Shown: positions 26,336 through 36,002 of the stretch, piece by piece | Position numbering within the stretch: position 1 is the stretch's first letter | Layout of the letters: each line of letters begins with the position of its first letter | Source: Candidatus Nanosynbacter sp. HMT-352 | GTDB taxonomy: Bacteria; Patescibacteriota; Saccharimonadia; Saccharimonadales; Saccharimonadaceae | Length of the DNA stretch: 64,000 bases | Direction of reading: 5' to 3' | Assembly (NCBI RefSeq): GCF_022819345.1 | Contig: NZ_CP089288.1 | Span: 654,284-718,283, forward strand | The notes under the pieces: generated by a model | What the model was told of the DNA's origin: nothing | The model's database searches: none | The model's input: the letters and a program-made list of their open reading frames with translations, nothing else | Position numbers and translations under genes: made by a program

Positions 26336-29300
26336 ACTTTATAACTACACACTCTTCACCCAGAGTGTTTTTTAATTGGCTTAATAAATTGTCATTAGCA
26401 TCCACCTTAAACGGCAGACGCATGGCTGATTTTTCTTTCTCGCCCAGCACCAAAACCACGTCAGTCGTGCCGGCATTCTCACCACAAACAGACTTCATTT
26501 TCACTAACCGCGAATGGTCATTCGGATCTTTAATATACACAAATAACTTTGAAGCGGGAATTTCTGGCGCAACATTAACAGGCGTCGAATGAGCTTTTGA
26601 CTGCGGTTTGGTGGCGTCATTCTTTACGGCAGACTTCGGAGAAACTCCATTTTTCTGATTACGATAAGCTTCACGGCGCTCTTTTTTTACGGCAGCGCTA
26701 ATTTTTGGCGCATCCATTTTACGGCCAGTCGACTCATAGCCATTGATATCGTTATCCGTAATCGCAATAATATCATCGGCAATTAGTTTACTTTCATTGC
26801 CCAAATTTCCGTCACGATCTCGCGCTGAATTTTTACCAGAAACTCGAATCACCGCGTCCTGAACCAGCTTAGCGCCAACTTTCTCATACAGATTTGGAAA
26901 AACAATTATCTCACCCTCGCCGAACTTATCCTCAATTCCCACAAACGCCATTTTTGAACCGCTTTTTGTGACAATTGTACGAACCGTGCTAATAATTCCC
27001 CCGACCGTCATCATTCGACTGTCGTATTCAGGAACTAGTTGCGTCAATGGTTGAGTTTGCTCGCTCAAATACGTTTCATACCTATCAAGCGGATGCGCCG
27101 AGATATACAACCCCAACAATTCTCGCTCCCACATCAAGCGCTCTTTGTCGTCGTGTTTCACGGGAGCCTTCTGGAGATGAAGAGTCGATTGGACACTCGC
27201 TGCGTCATCGCCGCCCAGCATTCCAAACAAATTGGTCTGCCCGCTGGCGGCTTCTTTTTGGAGCTTGGACGCAAATGACGTAATAGAATCCAGGTTGAAC
27301 AGCAAATCAGATCGATCGCCCATATCATCAAATGCACCAGACTTAATAAGCGACTCCCAGGCTTTTCTATTGAACTTGCTGGTTGAAACACGCTTGGCAA
27401 AATCTTCCACCGACAAGAACACACCCTCCTCGCGCGCTCGCAGAACTTCCTCGACCGCACCAACACCAACGCCCTTCACCGCCGACATTCCGAAGCGAAT
27501 TTTATTCTCATTCGGCACCACTGCAAACTCAACGAATGACTCGTTTACATCAGGGCTCAACACGCTAATTCCCATGTGCTTACATTCGGTGATTTCAATT
27601 GCCAGACGATCAGTGTCATCATGGTCGCTAGTCATAAGCGCCGCCATAAATGCGTCAGGATAATGCGCCTTCAAATAAGCCGTCCAATAGGCGATCAAAC
27701 CATAACAAGCGGCGTGCGACTTATTGAAACAATAGTTGGCGAACTCTTCCAGCTGAGTCCAGAAAGTTTCCGCAATTTCCTTAGTTGCGCCACCAACTTT
27801 AACCGCACCCTCGACAAATTCAGGTTTGACCTTTTTCATCAAGTCAATTTTCTTCTTACCAACAGCCTTACGCAATGTGTCAGCCTGACCACCAGTAAAT
27901 CCACACCATTCCTTAGAAATCTGCATAAACTGCTCCTGATAGACCAAAATTCCGTAAGTATTTTTCAGCGAGTTTTTCATTCCAGAATGCAGATAAGTTA
28001 TTTCTTCTTCGCCGTGTTTGCGCCTAATAAAACTGTCAATAAACTGCATTGGACCCGGACGATAAAGAGCCACCATAGCAATAATATCTTCAAACGTAGT
28101 CGGCTTCAGTCCACGCAAATATCGCTTCATTCCCGCCGATTCCAACTGGAATACGCCAGTCGTGTCGCCACGCTGAAACAGCTCGTAGGTCTTTTTGTCA
28201 TCAAGTGGCAGCTCCGAAAGATTAATTTCTTTCTTGTAAGCCTTTCGGATAATCCTCATGGCGTTATTAATGATCGTAAGGTTCGAAAGTCCCAAGAAGT
28301 CCATCTTCAATAGTCCCAGTTCTTCAACCTCGCCCATCGGGAACTGAGTTGCCACCACGCCTTTTTGTGCCATTTCAAGCGGAATATAGTTAGCCAACGT
28401 ATCTGGCGCAATCACCACGCCACAAGCATGAACGCCGTGGCTACGAATCGTCCCTTCCAGCTGAATTGCATAGTCCAAAACCTCCTTCGCAGTCGGATTA
28501 TTTTCATATTCATTCCGAAGGTCGGCGTCTTCTTTAATACTCACAGACAGTGGGATATGACGCCCCTGGTTTGGCGGCGGAACTAACTTCGCCAAGCGGT
28601 CGCTCTCAGCGTACGGAACCTCCAAAACCCTGGCAACATCACGCACTGCCATACGACCAAACATCTTACCGAACGTTGCGATATTACTGACGTGATCCTC
28701 GCCATATTTTTTCGCACAATATTCAATCACTTCGTCGCGGCGCGTATCCTGAATATCGACGTCGATGTCGGGCATAGAAATACGATCAGGATTAAGAAAT
28801 CGCTCAAATAGCAAACCATATTTTAGAGGATCAAGATCTGTAATGTTCAATGCGTACGCAACAATCGAGCCAGCCGCACTACCACGCCCTGGACCAAAAA
28901 CAATTCCTTGAGATTTTCCCCAGTTGATAAAATCCTGGACGATCAAGAAATAACCTTCATAGCCCATATTTCCCATCACGCCAAGCTCCATCTCAGCGCG
29001 TTCACGAACCTCATCAGACAGCTTCGGAATAATCTCGTCAGGATCCAACTTTTCAGCCTCCTCCTTCGAAGCTCCATTGTAACGCTGCAACAAACCTTGA
29101 TATGTCAATCTAAGCAGATACGAATGTTCGTTCTCGCCGTCTGGCAATGGATATTTTGGAATAAGAATTCGCCCAAGCTCAATCTCAACATCGCAGCGAT
29201 CAGCTATTTTTTTCGTGTTGCGAATAACTTCAGGAAATTCCTCGCCCCAGTGATCGATAATATCGCGCGGATCCGTCAAGTGAAGTTCAAAATCCTTCAA

Positions 29301-30074
29301 GCTCATTCGCTTTTCATCACTAAGATACGAACCCGTCCCAACACAAAGCAGAATCTCGTGCGCGTCTTGATATTCGTGCGTCAAATAGTGACCATCACAA
29401 GTCACTACCATTTCAATATCAAGCTCTTTTGAAAGCTTGAGCAAGCCCTCGTTAATCTTCGCCTGCACATCCCAATGCGTGTTCGACTTCGGATGTCCGT
29501 GGTCCTGTAGTTCCAAATAATAACGATCGCCAAAAATCGACTTGTACCACTTGGCAATATCACGAGCGCGATCATAATCATCTTCTTTCAGCGCCACGCC
29601 GATTTCACCGCTTGCGCAACCACTCAGAACGATAAGCCCTTCGTTCAACTCCTCCAAAAGTTCATGGTCAATTCGCGGCTTATAATACATTCCCTCCAGA
29701 TTGGCGCGCGTCGACAACTTCATCAGATTGTGAAAACCTGTGTTGTTCATCGCCAGCACGGTCAAGTGAAAACGCTGCTTATCCTTGCCCGGATCGCGGT
29801 CAAATCGCGAACGAGTCGCCACGTAAGTTTCAATTCCGATAATCGGCTTAATTCCCGCTTTTTTGGCAGTTTTGTAATAGTCCAAAATGCCGCTCATCGT
29901 GCCGTGATCAGTTACGGCGGCAGCCTCCATCCCGAGCTCCTTAACCTTATCGACCAAGTCATGAATCTTAGTCAATCCGTCCAGCACCGAATGGAAAGTG
30001 TGATTATGAAGATGCACGAAATCTGACGGCCTCAAAGCCGCCGACGATGATTGTTCGCTTTTCCCCTCAGTCAT
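26334..30074 (-). CDS. dnaE: DNA polymerase III alpha subunit
   Basis: The replicative polymerase, 1246 residues. The N-terminal PHP domain begins with FVHLHNHTFHSVLDG near 20. The catalytic palm has GPGRGSAAGS and PDIDVDIQDTRRDEVI near 435-450. The finger/thumb and HhH regions follow, with an OB-fold near 1010-1080 and a C-terminal domain. I choose the ATG at 30074: the frame is open three codons further to a TTG, but that overlaps a TATAAT (30083-30088) lying eight bases before the ATG. A plus-strand terminator for the orphan gene is embedded in its last codons. It is followed head-on by that gene. Confidence 0.97.
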   Translation of the reverse strand: MTEGKSEQSSSAALRPSDFVHLHNHTFHSVLDGLTKIHDLVDKVKELGMEAAAVTDHGTMSGILDYYKTAKKAGIKPIIGIETYVATRSRFDRDPGKDKQRFHLTVLAMNNTGFHNLMKLSTRANLEGMYYKPRIDHELLEELNEGLIVLSGCASGEIGVALKEDDYDRARDIAKWYKSIFGDRYYLELQDHGHPKSNTHWDVQAKINEGLLKLSKELDIEMVVTCDGHYLTHEYQDAHEILLCVGTGSYLSDEKRMSLKDFELHLTDPRDIIDHWGEEFPEVIRNTKKIADRCDVEIELGRILIPKYPLPDGENEHSYLLRLTYQGLLQRYNGASKEEAEKLDPDEIIPKLSDEVRERAEMELGVMGNMGYEGYFLIVQDFINWGKSQGIVFGPGRGSAAGSIVAYALNITDLDPLKYGLLFERFLNPDRISMPDIDVDIQDTRRDEVIEYCAKKYGEDHVSNIATFGKMFGRMAVRDVARVLEVPYAESDRLAKLVPPPNQGRHIPLSVSIKEDADLRNEYENNPTAKEVLDYAIQLEGTIRSHGVHACGVVIAPDTLANYIPLEMAQKGVVATQFPMGEVEELGLLKMDFLGLSNLTIINNAMRIIRKAYKKEINLSELPLDDKKTYELFQRGDTTGVFQLESAGMKRYLRGLKPTTFEDIIAMVALYRPGPMQFIDSFIRRKHGEEEITYLHSGMKNSLKNTYGILVYQEQFMQISKEWCGFTGGQADTLRKAVGKKKIDLMKKVKPEFVEGAVKVGGATKEIAETFWTQLEEFANYCFNKSHAACYGLIAYWTAYLKAHYPDAFMAALMTSDHDDTDRLAIEITECKHMGISVLSPDVNESFVEFAVVPNENKIRFGMSAVKGVGVGAVEEVLRAREEGVFLSVEDFAKRVSTSKFNRKAWESLIKSGAFDDMGDRSDLLFNLDSITSFASKLQKEAASGQTNLFGMLGGDDAASVQSTLHLQKAPVKHDDKERLMWERELLGLYISAHPLDRYETYLSEQTQPLTQLVPEYDSRMMTVGGIISTVRTIVTKSGSKMAFVGIEDKFGEGEIIVFPNLYEKVGAKLVQDAVIRVSGKNSARDRDGNLGNESKLIADDIIAITDNDINGYESTGRKMDAPKISAAVKKERREAYRNQKNGVSPKSAVKNDATKPQSKAHSTPVNVAPEIPASKLFVYIKDPNDHSRLVKMKSVCGENAGTTDVVLVLGEKEKSAMRLPFKVDANDNLLSQLKNTLGEECVVIK
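26349..26373 (+). terminator. Rho-independent terminator embedded in the dnaE 3' coding end
   Basis: Perfect stem ACACTCT (26349-26355) / AGAGTGT (26362-26368), loop TCACCC and a T-run to 26373 on the plus strand. It serves the orphan gene at 25979 while lying antisense inside dnaE codons for the GEEC region. Confidence 0.85.
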
Positions 30075-30093
30075 TAATAACAATTATAGCACG

Positions 30094-30390
30094 CTATTGA
30101 CGACGTTGCATTGTCTCAATTAAGTGGTTGATAAAATCAGCCAACGGCGGAAAAATGTCGGCAAATTGCCCCAAAATCCAAATCAATATCGCGATCAATA
30201 ATGTCGCACCCAAAGCACTTCCAAGGCCAAAGAAAATTCCGCGAACAAAATTCACCCAGTAAACCTGGTGGCGAGATTTATGAAAATCAAAGAACAAATC
30301 CTCCAAAATCGCCCGACGAGCATCGTTTTCGTTATCACGAACGACTTTTTTTGCTAGCTTATTTGACTGTTCTTTGGCTGACTTTTTCAC
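30094..30390 (-). CDS. DUF5665-like small membrane protein
   Basis: 98 residues. The N-terminal half is charged and cytoplasmic. One long hydrophobic helix follows (FVRGIFFGLGSALGATLLIAILIWILGQF, about 49-77). The RGxxxGxGxxxGxT pattern matches the DUF5665 family, widespread in Patescibacteria. Function is unknown. It overlaps the upstream small gene by 32 bases and is followed by dnaE 20 bases away. Confidence 0.75.
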   Translation of the reverse strand: MKKSAKEQSNKLAKKVVRDNENDARRAILEDLFFDFHKSRHQVYWVNFVRGIFFGLGSALGATLLIAILIWILGQFADIFPPLADFINHLIETMQRRQ

Positions 30391-30646
30391 TCTTTTTTAC
30401 CTTCTTCTTTGAGAAAAATTTTGAGAAAAATCCGCTCTTTGAAGCGAAGCTCTTGGCTAGCTCCACGCCAATTGAAACCGTACTTACAATTCCGTTCAGA
30501 CTAGCAATTCGCTGACTTATCGCCTCCACGTTCTGCTGAGTTTGGCGAATTTGACGCGTTAATTTGATGATGGAAATTGTCATAGCGATCATCATGATGA
30601 CAAAAATCACCATCAAAATCACTAATATAATAAGCAATCCGTTCAT
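30359..30646 (-). CDS. Small membrane protein, N-terminal helix and basic tail
   Basis: 95 residues: a strongly hydrophobic helix at about 4-27, then a short amphipathic heptad-like region (about 30-52), then a Lys/Ser/Phe-rich basic tail (SKFFSKKKVKKSEK). It is unrecognised. A TATAAT box on the minus strand (30654-30659) ends seven bases before the ATG. It overlaps the DUF5665-like gene by 32 bases, so the two are probably made together. Confidence 0.65.
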   Translation of the reverse strand: MNGLLIILVILMVIFVIMMIAMTISIIKLTRQIRQTQQNVEAISQRIASLNGIVSTVSIGVELAKSFASKSGFFSKFFSKKKVKKSEKVSQRTVK

Positions 30647-30661
30647 GCTATTTATTATACA

Positions 30662-31555
30662 TTATTTTAGACGATCCGCCAGATGGGCGCGCAATTTATC
30701 ACCGAATTTAGGATCACGCAACCCAAAGTCAATCACCGTTTTTAGATATTCCAATTTGTCGCCAGTGTCATAATAAGTGCCGTTCGTAATCTCCACGCCG
30801 TAAAAATCAAATCCATCGTCAATCATTTGTTGCATAATTGGCTGAATCGTGAACTCGCCATTGCCGTCAAATTCTTCCTTGGCTTTGTCTAGATAGCCGA
30901 AAATTTCGCCTGGAAGCAAATAGCTACTAACGCTAGCCAAATCAGAAGGCGCGTTTTCCTTACCCGGCTTTTCAACGATATTCGTCATTTTTATAACGCC
31001 GTCTTTCACTCCTTGACCATTGATGACTCCATAACGATCAAACTCCGCGTCATCAGTGATTTTCTTACATGACAGAACCGCTCCATCTAGATTTTCTGAT
31101 GCCTCGATCATCTGCTTGAAACGACTTGGACTAGCTGCAATAAAGTCATCCGCAAACGTGTAAATCACAGGCTCGTCATGATGAATCAAATGCGAAGCAC
31201 AAGCCAAAGGCGTTGCGTTGCCGTACGGACCTTTCTGGCGAATATAAATAAAGTTCGCCATATCAGCCAAATTTTGCACCGCGTCAATGAACGGTTGCTT
31301 TTTAGGGCCGCCAGCGCGCAAATTAGCCAAAAGCTCTTCATTCGGCTCGTCAAAATGGTCCTCGATTGCTCGCTTATTCGCGCTACCGATAATGATAATG
31401 TCTTTAATGCCAGCTTCAACCAATTCCTCGACAACGTATTGAATAATCGGCTTATCAATCAGCGGCAACATTTCCTTTGGCATGGCTTTGGTTTGCGGCA
31501 AAAATCGCGTGCCAAAACCGGCAGCGGCGATGATAGCTTTAGTTGGTTTTCTCAT
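30662..31555 (-). CDS. galU: UTP-glucose-1-phosphate uridylyltransferase
   Basis: Makes UDP-glucose from UTP and glucose-1-phosphate. 297 residues: the nucleotide-binding signature AAGFGTRFLPQTKAMPKEMLPL at 11-32 with IDKPIIQYVVEEL, then ADDFIAASPS near 139 and the C-terminal EFTIQPIMQQ region. GGAGC precedes the ATG. It is placed after gatB in the same direction (35-base gap), so possibly in one transcript. UDP-glucose would supply glycosyltransferases for envelope glycans. Confidence 0.95.
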   Translation of the reverse strand: MRKPTKAIIAAAGFGTRFLPQTKAMPKEMLPLIDKPIIQYVVEELVEAGIKDIIIIGSANKRAIEDHFDEPNEELLANLRAGGPKKQPFIDAVQNLADMANFIYIRQKGPYGNATPLACASHLIHHDEPVIYTFADDFIAASPSRFKQMIEASENLDGAVLSCKKITDDAEFDRYGVINGQGVKDGVIKMTNIVEKPGKENAPSDLASVSSYLLPGEIFGYLDKAKEEFDGNGEFTIQPIMQQMIDDGFDFYGVEITNGTYYDTGDKLEYLKTVIDFGLRDPKFGDKLRAHLADRLK

Positions 31556-31590
31556 ATTTCAGCTCCTATTCCCTATTATTTTCAGCAATC

Positions 31591-33039
31591 CTAAAGTCTT
31601 TCGCGAATCAGTTTTTGCGCAAGGCTTGGGTTGGCTTGACCCTTAGACTTCTTCATGACTTGTCCAACCAAATAGCCGATAGCCTTATCTTTTCCAGCCT
31701 TGATATCTGCAATTGACGCCGCCGAAGCTGGATCATTCAGAACTTCGTCAACGATTGCAGCAATCGCCGATTCATCAGAAACCTGCAACAAATTCTTCTC
31801 TTCGGCAAGCTTACGCGGATTTTTTGCGCCAGCCAGAAGCTCATTGAATAACTCCTTCGCATTCGTGCTGGAAACTTCAGACTTCTCTGTCATTTCAGCC
31901 AATTCTATCAAATCGTCAACCGCCACGCGTATAGATTCATTGTCTGTTTGCGCGTCACTTTCGTCAGAAGCCGTCAATGCGCTCGCAAACCAATGTGCGA
32001 CTCGCTTAGCGGAAGCCTCGCCCGACTTTTCCTGGACTTCCAATGTAATCTGGGCGTAATCCTGATTAGACAAAAGCGAATTGATAACAGATTTGTCCAA
32101 ATTCAGCACACTCCATTTTTCCCTATATTCACCAGGAAGCATCGGCACCTTGGACTGAATTTCAGTAATCACCTCGTCAGTCAACACAACTGGCGGAATA
32201 TCTGGATCTGGCATATAACGATAATCCTGCGCGTCCTCCTTTGACCTCTGAGAAATAGTTATCTGCTTGTCATCATTCCATCCTCTGGTTTCCTGAACAA
32301 CTTCTTCGCCACGCTCCAAGATATCGACTTGACGCTTAAACTCGTACTCAGCAGCCCTTTCAACGCTGCGGAAGGAATTGAGATTCTTAATTTCTGCGCG
32401 CTTTCCAAGCTCCGTTGCACCCCTTTTTGCCACCGAAATATTAACGTCAAATCGCATATTTCCGTGATACAAATTACCGTAAGTCACGCCCGCGTAAACC
32501 ATCAATTTATGAAGTTCCGAAACGTAAGCTTTGGCTTCCTCGGCCGAATGCATATCTGGCTCAGAAACAATCTCAATCAGCGGCGTGCCAGCGCGGTTAA
32601 GGTCGACCAACGAATAGCCGTCGTAGTGCGTCAATTTACCAGCATCCTCCTCCATATGAGCATGGTCAATTCGCACACGTTTCAAAGAACCATCTTCCAG
32701 CGGCGCATCGACATATCCAGCCAAAATAATCGGATTATACATCTGTGAAGTCTGATAGCCCTTTGGTAAATCTGGATAAAAATAATGCTTTCGATCAAAT
32801 CGGCTAACGTGTGCAATCGGCGAATTCAAAGCTTTTCCAGCACGAACCGCCAACTCAACAGCGTGCTTATTCAAAACTGGCAACATCCCCGGCAAACCAA
32901 AATCAATCTGATGTGTCTTAGTATTCGGCTCAGCGTCACGAGCGTCATTATCGGCCGGGCTAAATAGCTTGGTTTTCGTCGCCAGCTGAACGTGACATTC
33001 GATACCAATTGTCATTTCATAATCGTCATATACACTCAT
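31591..33039 (-). CDS. gatB: Asp/Glu-tRNA amidotransferase subunit B
   Basis: Part of GatCAB, which converts Glu-tRNA-Gln (and Asp-tRNA-Asn) to the amide forms. 482 residues: the N-terminal GatB cradle domain (TIGIECHVQLATKTKLFSP near 10), kinase-like core (RFDRKHYFYPDLPKGYQTSQ) and a C-terminal helical/YqeY-like tail ending with ANPSLAQKLIRERL. The start overlaps the preceding HEPN-like gene by one base. Confidence 0.96.
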   Translation of the reverse strand: MSVYDDYEMTIGIECHVQLATKTKLFSPADNDARDAEPNTKTHQIDFGLPGMLPVLNKHAVELAVRAGKALNSPIAHVSRFDRKHYFYPDLPKGYQTSQMYNPIILAGYVDAPLEDGSLKRVRIDHAHMEEDAGKLTHYDGYSLVDLNRAGTPLIEIVSEPDMHSAEEAKAYVSELHKLMVYAGVTYGNLYHGNMRFDVNISVAKRGATELGKRAEIKNLNSFRSVERAAEYEFKRQVDILERGEEVVQETRGWNDDKQITISQRSKEDAQDYRYMPDPDIPPVVLTDEVITEIQSKVPMLPGEYREKWSVLNLDKSVINSLLSNQDYAQITLEVQEKSGEASAKRVAHWFASALTASDESDAQTDNESIRVAVDDLIELAEMTEKSEVSSTNAKELFNELLAGAKNPRKLAEEKNLLQVSDESAIAAIVDEVLNDPASAASIADIKAGKDKAIGYLVGQVMKKSKGQANPSLAQKLIRERL

Positions 33040-33461
33040 TATAATGCTCCCAAATCTTTTAATGCCTGTTCAAAACTCGCCATAGCTCGACGAAAACTCT
33101 GCGCCGTTACCGTTACGCTGGTTTCGTGGGCAATTTGATTGCGCAATTTATGTGCCGCCCAAAGCCCATTTTCATCGCTCCAATATCCCTTGCGAGATTT
33201 CATACGCTCGCCCATCGTTTCGCCAGCCACGCCGCAGTCGCGCATAGCTTTGTCCAGCAACTTGTCCGCTTTCATTATCGCCATTTGCATACTTTCCGAT
33301 TTTCTGGTTTCGACATTGCGCAGAATTTGCCGCCAAACCCTCTGATACATTTCCTTGTCAATTTGACCGCGACCACGAGAAGTCAATTGAATGAAAATCA
33401 TCAGCAAGGCGCCGATAATCAACGCCGCGACAACTATCGCAACCATCAATCCATCCATCAA
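33039..33461 (-). CDS. Membrane-anchored HEPN-like protein inside the gat operon
   Basis: 140 residues. An N-terminal membrane helix (about 4-25) is followed by a helical domain. Near residues 107-113 it has RNQIAHE, matching the R-x4-H motif of HEPN domains (often RNases or nucleic-acid-associated helical proteins). An ADKLLDKAM helix and ENGLWAAHKLR before it fit the two-core-helix HEPN layout. It lies between gatA and gatB with overlaps of 4 and 1 bases, so it is firmly part of the operon. RNase activity is only an inference. Confidence 0.7.
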   Translation of the reverse strand: MMDGLMVAIVVAALIIGALLMIFIQLTSRGRGQIDKEMYQRVWRQILRNVETRKSESMQMAIMKADKLLDKAMRDCGVAGETMGERMKSRKGYWSDENGLWAAHKLRNQIAHETSVTVTAQSFRRAMASFEQALKDLGAL

Positions 33462-34828
33462 ATCTTCTCCACTTCCGAAACTAGCTTCAGCAAGTTCTTA
33501 TCCGACTTGTAATCGCCAATAAGCTGCACGCCAATTGGCAATCCTTCATCACTATTTCCAGCCGGCGCAGCAACTGCAGGAAGTCCAGCCAAACTTGCTG
33601 GCACAGTCATAATATCCGCCAAATACATTTTTATCGGATCGCTAGCATTCTCTCCAATCTTAAACGCAGGAGTCGGCGCAACCGGCATCAATAGCGCGTC
33701 ATATTCGGTAAATAACTCCTTAAACTCGTCAATCAACAACGTCCTGGCTTTTTGAGCCTGCATATAGTAAGCGTCGAAAAATCCGCTTGACAATACGAAA
33801 CTTCCTATCATAATTCGTCGCTTATTTTCAGTCATGAAACCTTCATTTCGACTGCGACCATAAAGTTCCGCCAAAGTTTTCACTTCCGCCGCTCGATGAC
33901 CATATCGCACGCCGTCATATCGCGCCAAATTCGAGGACAATTCTGCCGGCACAATTATGTAATACATCGCCAGAGAATGTTGCATCATGCTCAAATCCAC
34001 TTCTTCAATTTCGTAGCCAAGCTGCTTCAATTTCTCCGCATAATCAAGCGTTTTTTGGCGAACTTCCGCATCCACGTCATCGGTCATACACTGCTTGACT
34101 AGACCTATTTTTTTCTTTGCAAATTCTGGCTGATTATTCCAAAAATCAGGCAAAGTCGTCATATCTTTATCATCGTGACCAGCCATAATTTCCATCACCA
34201 AGTCCGCATCTTCAGCATTCGTAGCAAAACAGCCAATTGTGTCCGTGCTTGATGCCATCGCCACTACGCCATAACGACTAACCGCTCCATAAGTCGGCTT
34301 AATTCCAACCACTCCGTTAAAGCTGGCTGGCTGACGAATCGAACCGCCAGTATCCGTACCAAGCGCAAACGGAACCACGTCGAGCGCCGTAACTACCGCC
34401 GATCCACCAGATGATCCACCAGCAACTCGCGTTTCATCTGCAGCGTTCTTAGTTGGACCAAATGCCGAGTTTTCCGTCGAACCGCCGTGCGCAAAAGCAT
34501 CCAAATTCGCCTTACCGATGCAGATCGCACCTTCCGCTTCCAATTTCTCAACAGCCGTCGCCTGTAGTGGCGCATTAAAGTTTTCTAGCATTTTTGAAGC
34601 GGCAGTCGTTGGCGCACCAAACGCCAAAAAATTGTCCTTCACAACAAATGGCACGCCCGCCAATCGTCCAGAAATCTCGCCAGTATCAACTTTTTCTGCT
34701 CGCTCCAGCGCACGCTCTTCCGTTAAGCTAAGCAGCGCATTATATTCCTCAATTTCACGCGCTCGTCGCAATGCTTCTTTTACGTTCTCAACCGCGCTCT
34801 TGCCGATAAAATCACTAATCTTACTCAT
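33458..34828 (-). CDS. gatA: Asp/Glu-tRNA amidotransferase subunit A
   Basis: The glutamine-hydrolysing subunit of GatCAB. 456 residues with the amidase-signature catalytic set: Lys in PFVVKDNF near 62 and Ser-cisSer in AGGSSGGSA near 135-143, followed by TDTGGSIRQPASF. C-terminal VPASLAGLPAVAAPAG is conserved in the family. The ATG overlaps the gatC stop by one base, and its own end overlaps the HEPN-like gene by four. Confidence 0.97.
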   Translation of the reverse strand: MSKISDFIGKSAVENVKEALRRAREIEEYNALLSLTEERALERAEKVDTGEISGRLAGVPFVVKDNFLAFGAPTTAASKMLENFNAPLQATAVEKLEAEGAICIGKANLDAFAHGGSTENSAFGPTKNAADETRVAGGSSGGSAVVTALDVVPFALGTDTGGSIRQPASFNGVVGIKPTYGAVSRYGVVAMASSTDTIGCFATNAEDADLVMEIMAGHDDKDMTTLPDFWNNQPEFAKKKIGLVKQCMTDDVDAEVRQKTLDYAEKLKQLGYEIEEVDLSMMQHSLAMYYIIVPAELSSNLARYDGVRYGHRAAEVKTLAELYGRSRNEGFMTENKRRIMIGSFVLSSGFFDAYYMQAQKARTLLIDEFKELFTEYDALLMPVAPTPAFKIGENASDPIKMYLADIMTVPASLAGLPAVAAPAGNSDEGLPIGVQLIGDYKSDKNLLKLVSEVEKI

Positions 34829-35115
34829 TACAATACCTGCGGAACTTTCACTTGGTTATTCTGTTTTTCTGGCGCCAAATCGAGCAACTTTTCAACGGGA
34901 ATTCCCGCCTGAACTTCATCTTCGCGCCAAACATTGCTCAGTCCCGTAACTTGATAAGTCGGCTCAACACCCGACACGTCAAGCCCGCCCAACTGCTCAA
35001 TATAGCCAATTATATTTTCCAAATCTTGGCGCAGTCCGTCGGTTTCGTCATCAGTCAATGCCAGACTACTCAAACTCGCCAAGTGCTGAATATCGCTGGT
35101 AGAAATAGTTATCAT
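34828..35115 (-). CDS. gatC: Asp/Glu-tRNA amidotransferase subunit C
   Basis: 95 residues, the small scaffold subunit. HLASLSSLALTDDE, LENIIGYIEQLGGLD and VEPTYQVTGLSNVWREDEV are family hallmarks. It heads the gatC-gatA-HEPN-gatB operon. Leaderless geometry on the minus strand: TATAAT at 35122-35127, six bases, ATG. Confidence 0.95.
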   Translation of the reverse strand: MITISTSDIQHLASLSSLALTDDETDGLRQDLENIIGYIEQLGGLDVSGVEPTYQVTGLSNVWREDEVQAGIPVEKLLDLAPEKQNNQVKVPQVL

Positions 35116-35135
35116 ATCAATATTATACCACTAAA

Positions 35136-35165
35136 AAAAGCCGCCCATCAAAGTGAGCGACTTTA
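35136..35165 (-). terminator. Rho-independent terminator before gatC
   Basis: On the minus strand AAAGTCGC pairs with GCGGCTTT (one T-G) around a 12-base loop and is followed by seven T. It ends the transcript of the membrane gene at 35181-35972. Confidence 0.85.
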
Positions 35166-35180
35166 TTTTTCCAAGTTTTA

Positions 35181-35972
35181 TTACATTGAGTAATCTTGGT
35201 AGTTCTTATAGCGACTGTGGTCTGATGGAATAGTCTTTACTGAGCTACCTGTGTCGTGCGCCTTAACAGCGATTGTGATAGCGCCAGTCAATAGTACGAC
35301 AGAAGAAGCCACAATTAGCATCAAAGACAAAGCCTTTGACATGTTGCGTCCCTTGACAATTTGGCAAATGAAGTAAGCGCTAGTAGCAACAATTGCAAGA
35401 GCTAATGCGTATGGCAAGAATTCACCCAAGTACAAGCTCTTATAGAATTCGCCGCCGTCACCAACGCCAATAAATAGCAATGAGTTGATCAAAATACTCA
35501 CCAATCGAGCAACCAAGTCAACGGCTGGAATGATCAAAGCAGCCAAACCGCCGTAAGTTACCAATTTGTAAGCTGTTCGCTTTGTGTAGCCTTCACGCTC
35601 TGGAACAGCTTTTGATACGCGTGAGAATAGAACTAGTGACAATACAGCCAAAAGCACAGCAAACACTGACGCTGCAATAATTCCTGTTCCCTGAGTTATC
35701 ATCGATGGGGCGAAAAATCCGCCAACACTTCTTAATAACATTGATGTTGAATTTGTCCATAGACCAAACACCTTAGTTATAATGTCAATCAGCAACATGA
35801 TTGAAATAATCGCCGAACCCATTGCCAAAGCGTATTCCAAAGTTAGCATCTTCGCCTTGCCCTTATTTGGGTCTTCGTATGCATATTGTGGATATGCTTG
35901 ATAAGCATTTGGTTGCATCGGCATTTCTGGTTGCGCGACGTTTGTTGGCTGTGGTTGTTCTTTTGTTGCCAT
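35181..35972 (-). CDS. Uncharacterised polytopic membrane protein
   Basis: 263 residues. The N-terminal 40 residues are Pro/Gln/Tyr-rich (PMQPNAYQAYPQYAYEDP), cytoplasmic-looking. Then about five membrane helices follow (near 50-70, 95-120, 140-165, 190-210, 217-240). The tail is polar. The overall pattern resembles DUF5671-type predicted membrane proteins, but this is not secure. GGAGGGATT precedes the ATG. It forms its own unit with a good terminator. Confidence 0.7.
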   Translation of the reverse strand: MATKEQPQPTNVAQPEMPMQPNAYQAYPQYAYEDPNKGKAKMLTLEYALAMGSAIISIMLLIDIITKVFGLWTNSTSMLLRSVGGFFAPSMITQGTGIIAASVFAVLLAVLSLVLFSRVSKAVPEREGYTKRTAYKLVTYGGLAALIIPAVDLVARLVSILINSLLFIGVGDGGEFYKSLYLGEFLPYALALAIVATSAYFICQIVKGRNMSKALSLMLIVASSVVLLTGAITIAVKAHDTGSSVKTIPSDHSRYKNYQDYSM

Positions 35973-36002
35973 AATCCCTCCTAATCTAATAGTATTTTCA
36001 TT

